The notes below the pieces were generated by a model. That model did not search any database and had not been told where the DNA came from. It worked only from the letters and a program-made list of their open reading frames with translations. From Agathobacter sp. (lineage in GTDB: Bacteria > Bacillota > Clostridia > Lachnospirales > Lachnospiraceae), in the NCBI GenBank assembly GCA_017409825.1, contig JAFQRZ010000018.1, forward strand, positions 1 through 64,000: 64,000 nucleotides of DNA, read 5' to 3'. The translations under genes were made by a program, and so were the position numbers. Every line of letters starts with the position of its first letter. The first letter of the stretch is position 1. Shown in pieces: positions 8,786 to 19,900 of this stretch.

Positions 8786-9220
8786 ATGACAAAAAACAGT
8801 AAAGAAATCAAAGAATTTATAACGGAGCATCGTGACTTTCTCGTTGCGAACAACATCGATGTCGCACACTCCACAATTAAAGACGAGTGGTTCGTGTATC
8901 AGTATCGAGAAAAATATTGTTATTATGAATTTTTTATTCAGTTCTCTACAGTTATAGAACTGGTAGATATTATTCTTGATGAAATGGAATTTGCACTATA
9001 CTGTGCGATAAAAAAAGAGGTATCCCCACCCCCATATGACGATGATACCATACTCGGCATCCTTAAACATTACTATCCGTCCAAAGATACTATTCCAGAA
9101 CTAACCACTCTTTTAGACATGGTTCTATCAAGCGAGTACGGGAAAGAATCCCGATTCTTCCATACGCTAGATAAACTATTCGTACGGAGTTCTAGAAACA
9201 AGGGGGCAAAAACCGATTAA
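8786..9220 (+). CDS. Hypothetical 144-residue soluble protein
   Basis: Not recognised. The gene has a good SD (AAAGGAG about 10 bp upstream) and ends just before a strong bidirectional terminator, which supports it being real. The protein is acidic, rich in Tyr, Phe, Asp and Glu, with no signal peptide or membrane helix. It is mostly helical with a short PPPYDDD loop and a basic C-terminus. It is one of only three plus-strand genes in the window, and is convergent with the regulator gene at 9275-9535. It may be part of the accessory island. Confidence 0.65.
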   Translation: MTKNSKEIKEFITEHRDFLVANNIDVAHSTIKDEWFVYQYREKYCYYEFFIQFSTVIELVDIILDEMEFALYCAIKKEVSPPPYDDDTILGILKHYYPSKDTIPELTTLLDMVLSSEYGKESRFFHTLDKLFVRSSRNKGAKTD

Positions 9221-9225
9221 TATCT

Positions 9226-9266
9226 AAAAATGGCTTATTACCATTATGGTAACAAGCCATTTTTCT
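9226..9266. terminator. Bidirectional terminator
   Basis: A long stem pairs AAAAATGGCTT with AAGCCATTTTT around an inner ATTACCATTATGGTAAC arm. A-runs and T-runs flank both sides, so it can end both the plus-strand gene at 8786-9220 and the minus-strand regulator at 9275-9535. Confidence 0.8.
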
Positions 9267-9274
9267 AGTTTGCA

Positions 9275-9535
9275 CTATTCTAGCAACTCTTCATCAATTT
9301 CTTTTAAAACAGTTTCAAATTCTTCTGTATCAAAAAAATCCTGTAAAGATACTTCAAATGCATTACAAATTTTCATAATGGAAGCTATGCCTGGATTTTT
9401 AGTTTTTCCATTTATGATATTCATTAATGTAGTAAAAGGAATTGCTGCTTTATATGCCAATGCATAATATGAATATCCTTTCTCCCTACATAGCTGAACT
9501 ATTCTTTCAATTAATATTGTTTGAACTTTTGTCAT
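9275..9535 (-). CDS. Cro/C1-type helix-turn-helix regulator
   Basis: An 86-residue DNA-binding protein consisting of a single HTH_XRE domain (about residues 6-66: YYALAYKAAIPFTTLMNIINGKTKNP, with the recognition helix at TTLMNIINGK) and a short acidic tail. There is no dimerisation or sensor domain. It stands between the plus-strand gene and the RHS toxin locus, whose immunity genes lie upstream on the same strand. It may regulate a neighbouring accessory gene; the target cannot be told from the sequence. Confidence 0.8.
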   Translation of the reverse strand: MTKVQTILIERIVQLCREKGYSYYALAYKAAIPFTTLMNIINGKTKNPGIASIMKICNAFEVSLQDFFDTEEFETVLKEIDEELLE

Positions 9536-9673
9536 CTGTCATTTATCCACAAGTAATACGTCTACTTTAATTGTTGCATTACGTCTAATCTAAACTACTT
9601 TTCTTGTTTCGACTAGCCCATTTGCTCAAACGTACCCTTTTTTCGCGCAAATGTCAAAGGGCCTATCCATTTT

Positions 9674-9731
9674 CTGTCATGGCTAAACGGTTTCCAAGAG
9701 CGTCATAGCCGTATAAAACGCTTTCATCGGT
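9674..9731 (-). pseudogene. Orphan RHS-repeat fragment
   Basis: The minus strand encodes ESVLYGYDALGNRLAMTENG followed by a stop. About 56 bp are nearly identical to part of the full RHS gene at 13732-13788, which reads ESVLYGYDALGNRLAMTDS. It is the scar of a displaced RHS C-terminal cassette downstream of the immunity genes, as expected where polymorphic toxin tips have been exchanged by recombination between repeats. The rest of 9536-9790 carries no gene, only one degenerate copy of the intergenic repeat described at 20329. Confidence 0.75.
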
Positions 9732-9793
9732 ATAGGATTATAAAAATGCACTTCTCACAAATATTTATTTATGAAAAGTGCATCTCTCTTTCA

Positions 9794-9991
9794 TTATTCA
9801 GTTTCTTTTGCAGTTTGGATTAATGCATCCAATTTACTCTTTGTAAAATCAATACTGTTTCTTATCCCTCTAAAAACACCAGCGTCTTGTTTATTGTAAT
9901 ATTCAGATGCTTCGATTACTACAAGCATATTGGATATTCCTTCTAAATCCATCTGGATTTCCAGTAAATCATCTTCGTTTAACTGAATCAT
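9794..9991 (-). CDS. Small helical protein beside the RHS locus
   Basis: A 65-residue acidic helical protein of unknown function. The frame is open further upstream to 10108, but that part overlaps the preceding gene. The ATG at 9991 (MIQLNEDDLLEIQ) follows purine-rich AAGGAGAG and GGAGAA and leaves the upstream gene intact. It follows the 115-residue gene by 19 bp and is probably in the same transcript. Small proteins in this position behind RHS genes are candidate immunity or accessory proteins. Confidence 0.55.
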   Translation of the reverse strand: MIQLNEDDLLEIQMDLEGISNMLVVIEASEYYNKQDAGVFRGIRNSIDFTKSKLDALIQTAKETE

Positions 9992-10010
9992 TTCTCCAAA
10001 ATTCTCTCCT

Positions 10011-10358
10011 TTATTTACCTGCAAAAAATTCTGCAAACTTTTCTGACTTTGAAGGCAATGTATAATGCTCCTTCTTGCCCTCATACTCGAAAACAAAATC
10101 TCCCCCAAAGAAACCTGCTTTGGATTTTAAGATTTTGAGTTTTGATAATTCGTATGCTCCTAGTTGCTCATTATATGAATTATCTATAGCTGCACGATGT
10201 ATATAAAGTGTATCATTATACACACTTAATATAGCAAGATTCATTGCTGCACCCACAGCACCACCAAGTATTCCTTTCTTGGTGGCATACACCATGAGTT
10301 CTCTGTCGTCTATAAGTTTATTTGATTTCATTTTGGTTATTACTTCTTGTACTTTCAT
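10011..10358 (-). CDS. Hypothetical protein with possible PH/GRAM-like fold
   Basis: A 115-residue protein preceded by a strong SD (AAGGAAGG, 6 bases before ATG). It has a short Gly/Ala-rich hydrophobic stretch (about residues 29-46: GILGGAVGAAMNLAILSVYN), then alternating beta strands (DTLYIHRA, GDFVFEYEGKKEHYTL) and a C-terminal helix SEKFAEFFAG. That pattern resembles small PH/GRAM-like domains, but I am not certain. It lies between the presumed RHS immunity gene and the 65-residue gene on the same strand. An older immunity protein is possible. Confidence 0.55.
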   Translation of the reverse strand: MKVQEVITKMKSNKLIDDRELMVYATKKGILGGAVGAAMNLAILSVYNDTLYIHRAAIDNSYNEQLGAYELSKLKILKSKAGFFGGDFVFEYEGKKEHYTLPSKSEKFAEFFAGK

Positions 10359-10486
10359 TTGTACCTTCCTTTAATTATATTTTTACCCTTATAATAACTT
10401 AGCCTTCGTAAATTTGAAACAAACTCTATCGTAAAGTGATAACTACATCACTATCTTGATATACATATGCTACGAAAATTTTCACT

Positions 10487-10936
10487 TTATAGTATTTGAA
10501 TTTTAAATTCCAATTTATCAAAATTGCTATTGAATCCAACATCATTGCATCTATAAAGTATACCTTCTTTTGTTTCTTGAATAATCATTCCACTTGAATC
10601 CGTCTGAGATTTAACTCCTCCTCTCTCTACTCCCATATCAAAAATATTGTATACACTCATCTTACCTTGACTTGATATACATTTTAATTTTACTCTCTTA
10701 GGACAAGTATCCTCCCACAAATGTATCCCCTTCGATTGGATACCATTTATTTCTATATACCCTTCTCCGATATCAATTGCAAGCCGTACCCCCTGCCTAT
10801 ACTTTGAGTTTACTTTTATAAATTCTAGAATAATTTCTTGCTCATTGTCTATCTCCAAAACATCCCAATGCACTACTTTTGTTTGATAATCAAACAAGTC
10901 ATTATATATTCTTTTTTTGCCAATTTCACTATTCAT
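10487..10936 (-). CDS. Putative immunity protein for the RHS toxin
   Basis: A 149-residue protein starting 12 bp after the RHS stop codon, with SD AGAGGAAT. Polymorphic toxin loci place the cognate immunity gene immediately after the toxin tip, so position is the main evidence. The sequence is beta-rich with several Trp/Tyr/Ile strands (VVHWDVLEID, GYIEINGI, GILYRCNDVGF) and has no signal peptide, consistent with a cytoplasmic protein that binds a nuclease domain. I do not recognise a named immunity family. Confidence 0.6.
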   Translation of the reverse strand: MNSEIGKKRIYNDLFDYQTKVVHWDVLEIDNEQEIILEFIKVNSKYRQGVRLAIDIGEGYIEINGIQSKGIHLWEDTCPKRVKLKCISSQGKMSVYNIFDMGVERGGVKSQTDSSGMIIQETKEGILYRCNDVGFNSNFDKLEFKIQIL

Positions 10937-10948
10937 TACTATTCCTCT

Positions 10949-13900
10949 TTAAGGTCTTGGACCATTATAATGTCTGTAAGGATCAATATCTGCATGTTCC
11001 CAAGGCCATACCTGCATTAAATTGTCAATACTATGTGGATTTTCAATATCGCGTCCATTTATGTGGTGCAATTCTTTAGATACATCAACTGAGTTATGTT
11101 TTGGAGCATTGCCTTTCTTCATCCGTTCCAAATTCTTACTAGAATATAAATCTGCATTATAATATGCTTCATTTTTCCAATATCTTGCTCGGACTGTACT
11201 CCATGCCGGTTCTTTTCCAGACTTTGTCAAATTATCAATTGGATCTCCAACTTTCCAACCAGTTTGCTTTTTAACAATATTTGTAGTTTCATCCACCACA
11301 TTATTAGGAGCATCTCCACCATTCGTAACAAAATTAAATGCAAAACTTGCTGCAATAGTTCCAGCATTTACATCTCCGCCATGGACTGCTGTATCAACTG
11401 TATCTACTACTGTCTCTACTGCACTTTCGAGTCCATTCTGCACCCATTTGTTACCTAGCAGTTTGACTGAGTTTGCAGCGGTACTAATAACCTGTCCTGC
11501 TAATCCCGTAATTGCACCAGTGATACTTCCAGTTAGTAAGCCATCGGCTGCCCCAGCAAAGAATCCTTCGCCCGACATCATTCCTGCTACACCACCTGCA
11601 ACAGCTCCAATTGCTGCTCCTGATGCTGCTCCTGTAAATGCCGCACCAAGTATTACCGCTGCAGCTCCACCAGTCATAACAGATGCCACTCCAAGTCCTG
11701 CTACGATCGCTACACCTGCTGCTGCTTTGCCGACTGTTTTACCAACAGACGCCCAGTCCACCTTACCAAGACCTTCCTGGATGTACTCCGCACTCGTACA
11801 TGCAGCTCGTTTAACCGCTGACTTAATTTCACTGACATGCTTTGTGGCTTTTGCAGCAACTGTTGTAAATACTTTAACTGGATCCTTCTTCGCTTCCTGT
11901 ACGAAGTTGTCTGCCTTCTGCTTGGTTTCCTTTACAACCTTCTGAACCTTCTGGATGGTTTCCTTTGGATGGGTGACTGCATGTACCACATCCTTGGCTA
12001 CTTCCTTGACCTTGGTTACTACCTTCTGCGCAGTGTCTGCTACTGCTTTTGCTGCCTTTTTGACACCGGTTTCGATTGCGTTTCCGACTTTCTTGATACC
12101 GCTGCCGATTGCCTTGCCTACATCATCCAGCCATGAGTGTCCGCTTGGGTCGATGCGGTTCACTGGGTTGTTGGATGTATAGGTGTAACGGTTTAAGGTC
12201 AGTGGGTTCGTCGTATCGCCAGCATAGGTATCTTCAGTGATAAAGTTACCAGTCTGTGGGCTGTAATAACGTGCTCTTAAGTACTGTAAGCCTGTTGCTA
12301 GGTTCGACGATTCACCATTGTAACCATAGTAGTTTACTGTATCAGGGATTCCATAGGTCAGGTTGCCGTATGGGTCATAATTGTAAGCTTCCTTGACACG
12401 TCCCCATTCGGAACTGATACGGTCGACATTTCCCTTTCCGTCGTAGAGGTAGTACTGGGTATCTCCGTATACATCTGCGGATTCGCGGTTGTAGCCGTAG
12501 GTGTAAGCGGTAGTGACTTTTCCTCTAGGGTTAAGTTCTGCAAGGACTTCCTCATTTTCACGGGTTACATCGTTGACGTATTCGGTGATGGTGTAGTCTT
12601 TTCTGTCTCTCCACGATACCAATGAAGCCAGTTCCTTCATGGCGTCCTTCGCGCTGTCGTCCACCTTGTCTGCGTTACCGCCGCATTCTGGAATCCAGAT
12701 ATCCCAGCGGTCATTGTTTTCACCTGTGTAGTCCATGGTAAAGAGGCGGTTGCCGTCTCCGTCATAGAGGGCTGCCATCAGGACTGTTCCCTGGGCTTTT
12801 ACGACTGCGAGTCGGTTCTCTGCGGTGTACTCGTAGGTCTTCTCGAAGAGACCTGTCTTCTCGCTTAAAAGGTTGCCGTCTGCATCGTAGGTGTAGGTGG
12901 TTACGTTGTCTGTCCAGAGTCTCTCGTTCTTACGGGATACGAGCTGGTTGGCTGCGTTGTATTCGTAGGTGTAGCACTCTGTCCATTCGCCGTTTACGGT
13001 CTTTACATACTTGCTTCTGTTGCCGTCTTTGTCGTACTGATAGTCATATTCAGTTATGATTCCATTTTGTAACGTTTCGGTACACTTTGTCAACTGCCAG
13101 TTTTCATCATAACGGTATTCGTAGGTGGATGTGGCAGTCATGTAGCTCCACAGGCAGTTGTCGTACTGTCCGTCACCGTCTGCGTCGTTGTGGTCGCAGA
13201 AGATGTGGTGGGCGTCATAGAATTTCTTCCATTCTTCCATGATACGGTCATACTTGTCGATATCGATATGTTTCAAAATCGTATCGAGGAAGAGGTCATA
13301 GATTTCCTCAAACCACTGGCTGACGATGGTTTCTTTTACGATTTCCTTGGTTATATAACCTTCCTCGTTGTAGATGTACTCGTAGGAAGCGGTCAGTCTT
13401 CCCGTTACCATGTGGATGGTTTCGAGCTTCGTGATGTGGTCGAGCTCGTCGTAGGTCACGTATGTCGCCAGGTAGTTTGGTCTGTAAGTAGCTACCATAC
13501 GGTTTAAGGCATCGTATTCGTATGTTGTGCTTTCGCCGTTTCGGTCTGTTACCTTGGTTAAGTTATTATTTAAATCGTATTCGTAGGTTACTGCTGTGCC
13601 GTCCGGGTAGCCGATCTGTGTTACATTGCCTCTTTCGTCGTAGGTATAGGTTACGGTCTGTCCTGCACTGTCCTTTACGCTTGTGACGCGTCCTAAGGCG
13701 TCATAGAGGTATTCTGCACCGCCGATGCTGTCCGTCATGGCTAAACGGTTTCCAAGGGCGTCATAGCCATATAAAACGCTTTCAGCGGTGGTCTCGCCAT
13801 TTGCGTTACTGTATGCTTTCTCAATCAACTGATTGAGTTCGTCGTAGTCGTATGTGACTACATTTCCACCTGCTGAGATGAGGGAGGTGAGTCTTCCTGC

Positions 13901-16900
13901 TTCATCGTACACGTAGGTTTCGGTTCTCTCTTCTCCGTCGGTACGTGAGGTCTGGTTGCCTTCTAAGTCGTATGTGTAGGTGGTTACCTTGCTCAGTGCA
14001 CTTGTATAGGTGATGAGGCTGCCCATGCTGTCGTAGGTGTAGGCTGCACTGCTTCCGCCTGCGGTTTCGACCCTGGTCATGAGGTCGAGCTCATCATAGC
14101 TGTAGTGTGTGTTGTAGCCGGCACGGTCGGTTACGGTGATGACATTTCCATGGATGTCATAGGTGTAGCCGGTGCGGTTGCCCGCCTTGTCGGTTTCTGT
14201 AATGACCTGTCCGTTGGCGTTGTAGGTGTATCCTACGTTCTGGTTCAGGGCATCCGTCTCTGTAATGATTCGGTTGCTCTTGTCGTATGCATACTTCGTC
14301 ACGTTGCCGAGTGGGTCTGTCATATCTGCTACGTTGTAGTTCGCATCGTAGCTGTATGTGGTCTTCGCTCCGCCTGGGGCGAGGACTGACGCTAAGTTGC
14401 CGACTGGGTCATACGTGTATGCTGTGATGTGACCGAGCGGATTCTTCTCTTCTACCATGCGACTTAATACGTCGTAGGTGTAGGAAGTGGTGTAACCTAA
14501 TGCATTTGTTTCGCTAATCAGGTTATTTCTGAAGTCGTAAGCATAGAGTGTGCTTCCGCCCTTCGCATTTACACTGCCTGTCATGCGTCCCAAGATGTCG
14601 TAAGTGTAGGTCGTGGTCTGTCCAAGACTGTTGCTTTCTTCCACGACATTGTCCATCACATCATAGGTGAATTCTGTGACGAAGCCGAGCGGGCTGGTCA
14701 TCTTAATGATTCTGCCTGCTTCGTCGTACTCGTAAGTATAGGTTCCGCCGTTTGCCTGTGTGAGTGCTACGACCTGGTCGTTTAAGTTCATCTCGTAAGC
14801 CGTGACGTTGCCTTTGGCATCGGTTTCACTCAGTACGTTGCCATGCTTATCGTAGGTGTATGTAGTTGACTTGCCCTTTGGAGAGATGGTTTCGACCATG
14901 TTTCCAAGACTGTCGTATCTGTACTGTGTTACTGCACCTTCTGCATCCTGGTACTTAATTAAGCTTCCGAGGGCGTCATAGCGGTACTCTTTGGTTTCGC
15001 CTTCTGGTGCAGTTTCTTTAATCAGACGTCCGAGTTCGTCGTAGACGTAAGTCGTCTGATTTCCTTTTCCATCGGTGATGGAGGTGTTGTTTCCGTTGTC
15101 ATCATAGGTGTAACGGATGGTAGTTCCGTTGGCATCTGTATGTGCTACGACATTTCCTGCTGCGTCATAGGTGTAGCGTTCTGTGCCGCCGAGTGGATTT
15201 GTCACTGCTGTTACACGGTTTAAGGCGTCATAGACATAGCTGTACTGTGCACCGTCTGCTTCTGTCATGGTAAGCTGGTTGCCTGCCTTGTCATAGGTGA
15301 ACGCAGTACGTGTACCTGCGGCATCCGTTACGGCTGTTACACGGTCCATAACGTCATATTCGTAAGTGGTTACGCCGCCGTTTGGTGCGGTTTCTGTGAG
15401 GAGACGTCCATACTTATCGTAGGTGTAGGTCTTGGTTCTGCCGAGCTGGTCGGTTTCGCTGGTGACGTTTCCTGCTGCATCATAAGTGTAGCGGAGTTCG
15501 TTTCCTGCGTTGTCCTTCTGACCTGCCACACGTCCCTGGCTGTCGTACTGGTAGGTTACGGTCAGTCCTTGTGCATCGGTCATGGATACGAGCTGTCCGA
15601 TGGCATTGTATCTCATCGTAGCTTTTGAACCATCCGGTGCTGTAAGGGAGGTATTGTTTCCGTTCTTGTCGTAGGTGTAAGTATAGACATTGCCGAGGGC
15701 ATCTGTCATCTTCACCTTGTTTCCTGCGGCATCGTATTCGTAGGTCGTAATTCCTTTTAAGGCATCCAGCGTTTCCACAAGCTGTCCGTTGGCGTCATAT
15801 CGCATGGCTGTGATATTGCCGAGCGGGTCTGTAATGGAGGTCATGTTGCCGAGAGCATCATAGGTGTATTTCGTAACATGTCCTTTTTCGTCTGTACTGC
15901 TCGTAAGGTTTCCTGCCAGGTCGTAGGTGTTCTTGGTAACCTGTCCCAAAGCATCCGTTACACTGGTCACTCTGCCGACCGCATCATAGGTATAGTATTC
16001 GGTACGTCCAAGCGGATCTGTGTAGGAAGTCTGTCTGCCTGCGGCGTCGTAGGTATAGGTGCTTATGCCGCCTTCAGGGTTCGTTTCTTTTACCTTCTTG
16101 TTGGTATGGTCATACACGTAAGTGCAGCTTCTACCACTGTCGTCGGTAATCGAAAGAAGATTACCGTTGGCATCATAGCGGTAGGTCAGTACTTCCCCGA
16201 GTCTGTTTACTTCTTTGCTGAGTCTGCCTGTGCTGTCGTATTCCTTCGTCTCATAGCTTCCATCGGCATAGATGACCTTGGTTTCGTTGCCGAGGAAGTC
16301 ATATTCATAACGTGTTACATTGCCGAGGGCGTCTGTTACCTTAACAACCTCTCCCTGGCTGTTAAATTCGGATGTTGTGGTATGACCTTCTCCGTCGGTT
16401 ATCTGAACCAGGTTGCCTGCCAAATCATATTTATAGAGCTTGGTTCCAAAGGCAGCATTGGTTTCCTTTATCACTCTTCCCATGCTGTCTCTGGTGTAAG
16501 TGATGGTATTTCCAAGGGCATCCGTCGCTTTGATTTCCTGGTTGTTTTTGTTGTATGCGAAGCTTACTGTATTTCCATTCGCATCCGTAGACTGAATGAC
16601 GTTGTAGAGCTTGTCGTATACGTAGGTCGTGGTTTTGCCTCGTGGGTCGGTACTGCTTAATATGTTGCCGAGTGCATCCAGCTTGTAGGTGGTTCTTCCT
16701 CCATCTGCTGCTATTTCCGAGGTCTTGTTTCCGTTTCTGTCATAGGTCACGGAAGTCGTATTGCCCAGCGGGTCAGTCGTGCTGGTCATACGGTTCATCA
16801 CATCATAGGTAAACTTCCATGTCTTTCCATTGCCGTCCACATAAGTGGTCTGGTTTGGTCCGTCGTAAGTGTAGGTGATGGTGACACCCCTGCCATCGGT

Positions 16901-19900
16901 CTGTGAAATCAGACGATGCAGAGAGTCGTAGGTATAGCTTACCTTGCTGCCGTCTGCCTGTGTATAGGAAACCATGTTTCCTGCACTATCATAAGTGTAT
17001 GTGACTGTTCCGCCTTCATAGCCTGTGGCAGATATCAGCTTATTCTGTGCATTATACTGATATGTCGCTACGGCTCCATCCTCTCTGGTTTCGGTTGCGA
17101 TGTTTCCGAAGCTGTCATAGGTGTATTTCTTGGTGCCTTTCGCAGTCGTTTCCGATGCGAGCTGGTTGTTGTCATTATAGACGTTTTTTACCCAGCTTCC
17201 GTCTGGATAGGTGATAGCAATGGTACGCTTGTTGTCGTCATATTTATAGACGGTCTTGTTGCCTTCGTTGTCGATGGTGGTAGTAGTATTTTCACCGTAA
17301 ATAAGTGTTGCCACGCTGCCATTGGCGTCCGTCTGCTTGATGACACGGCCCTTCTCGTCATATACGTTTTTGATTACGAGGTTGCCATTTTCATCTGACC
17401 AGCTTGTCATACGATGACTAGCATCGTACTGGTAGGTACAAGTATCACCGTTTGCATTTGTCGCTGCGATTAAGTTGTTGTTGCCATCATAATCGTAGGT
17501 AAGATTGCTTCCGTCTGGAAGTGTAATGCAGGCGATAAAACCACGGCTGTTTTGGATAATTCCAAATTTTTTCCCCGAAGGTGTCGTAATACCACTTAAG
17601 TTATAATCTGCATCATAACTTAGGGTAGTAACAAATCCATTTACATCCGTGATGGTTTTCAGTACACCATACTTATCGAAAAACAGTCTGCTCTGTGCCG
17701 CATCCGTCATCTGCCATCCTTTGACATTTACGATGCTTCCATCCTCTGCTGTTTCCTGATAGATGATTTCTTGTAATGTGTAAGTATATCCGTCTGGTGC
17801 CGTATATGTACCGTTTCCATTTGGTGTGAAGAACAGAAAACTTCCATCTCCTCGCTTGTACATCAACTCGCCATTTCCTGCTGGATACAATGCCTGGTCG
17901 TATGTAAAGCTCCAACCTCGCCCAAACATGGAGTTCATCTCTGCGGAAAGAGAGTTATAACCTCTGCCGATTTCAAATGCTCCACCCAGTTCATTCATGG
18001 AAACATCCGTCTCATCCATGTAAAAGTTACCTGTGTTTAGGTTTACTGGTTCAAATCCAAACTGACAATGCTGTCCACGTCCCATGAGCGCACCGTCAAT
18101 TTTCATCTTATCCAAATCGGTCAGTGCTGGTGGGTTGTAAGGCACTGTAGTCTTTGGATTACGGATAAACAAGGTATTACCGGCTACTACGAGGGTATCC
18201 TGTACCTGATTATCTTTCATAATGTCTTTTAAAGATACGCCATAATATTTGGCTATCTTTGGAAGAGTATCAAATTGTTTTACCTCGTAAATTAAGAAGC
18301 TGTCACTAACTACTTCTTTTCCATACTCAATCTGTCCGTTTACCTCTTTCGCTGCTACGGCTCTTATCTGATATATGGTATCCTTCTGCAAACTATCAAA
18401 TAAGGCACTCTGCCAGTTGCTTTCATTCAGTGTGTATTTCGTTGCATTCGGATAAATCTTGTTAAATTCCGTACTGTCTGGAAATGCACGTTCTGCCAGT
18501 GCCTGTGTCTCAAAAACAACACTTTGACTACTTCCAGCAGTGACGCAATAGTAAACAGTTGCATCATACTGTGCGTGCCCATCTACAAACACGCCATCAA
18601 CCTTCTGCATACCATTTAAGGTCTTTTCGGTCATTGGACGTAATTTTACGACAGTATCATCCAGTGTAAGTGTCTCTAGGAATGGGTCTACTGTAGACCC
18701 CCACTCAATTACAATCTTTGGTCCGTAATCTTTTGTCTTGTTATTTAAAATCTCGCACTGCATACCGGCTTCTTCGTAGCCTGCTTCATCCGTGGCTTTC
18801 AGGACAAATCCATAGTTAGGATAAGTTCCTTTCAGCCAATCATTTACCAGTGTTGTGATGTCAAAATCAATATAGGTATTTTCTGTGATTGCTGCATACT
18901 CCGAATCCACAAAGGTGTGCAATTTCGGCTGGTTATCCCAGGTAACACCCATATTCCATTTCTCATCCACACGGAACAATCCGATATTTGTCTTTCCTTG
19001 ACTGTAATCTGACAATTGGCTGACATGAAATGCAGCACTGATAATCCTTACATCTTTTGGGATGGTTTCCATCATGGAACCACTGTCGATTCTTACATAG
19101 GTACGACAGTTTCCATGCCACTTATCACCAATCCCACTCTTTCCACCATCATCATAGCCTACGTATGGAAATGCATTGTCGCCTATCGGCGTACCTGGAG
19201 TATTTTCTTCCACACATGCGAAACTAATGAATTGTTTCTCAACCACTACTGTCGTCGGGTCAATTCGTACTGGATACTGACGTGCCTCATCATTTAACCA
19301 TTCCTGATTTGGCTTCACTGTGAGTATCGTTTTTCCATCCTGCTCGCTAAGCTCCAGCTCGATTGCCATACTTATTTCACCGGCTGCATCTTCCATGATA
19401 GGTGCTTCGAGAATATATACTACGTCCTCTACGGTCTTTCCCTCCGGATAGAGATAGAGCTGGTTGTCCACCAGTTCTGCTTCCATTCCTGGAGCATTTA
19501 CCACATAGCGGAAGGACGTCTGACTGCTTTTCTTAAGGAGTACAATATCTTCCTTGATGCTATTGGCAATTGCGGTGTACTGCACATTGATGTTGTCGTA
19601 AACATTGTTGTACACAATCGCATTTTCTTTTACTACGGAGTGACTATAATCGCCACCCATCGGAATGACTTCCACATAGTAGTCTCCTTTTGTAACAGCA
19701 ATCCCCTCTTCTGTCGTCACCACCTTAGGGAATACCACCTTGTAGCTATTTTCCTTGTTGGTATAGCCCTCAATGGTCTTTCCCGACAACATGGTAAATC
19801 TGGTCGATTCTAACGTATTATCTACGAGATGTACTTCGCCATTTTCATCCACGTATGTCCCTGTGTTTCCCCCAAAGATAGTGACATACTGGTTTTTCCC

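Noticed and set aside
9236-9255. ATTACCATTATGGTAAC as a fifth copy of the shared operator
   Set aside because: It is the inner arm of a bidirectional terminator, has a different centre and no -10 at 20-22 nt.
12500-17900. Regular repeats that could suggest a CRISPR array
   Set aside because: They are degenerate YD-repeat codons within one open frame; no identical direct repeats with unique spacers and no cas genes.
11448-18300. Several long plus-strand frames opposite the RHS gene (for example 11448-11945, 15878-16660, 16916-17398)
   Set aside because: They are antisense shadows of the GC-richer YD repeats, have no SD and no recognisable domain.
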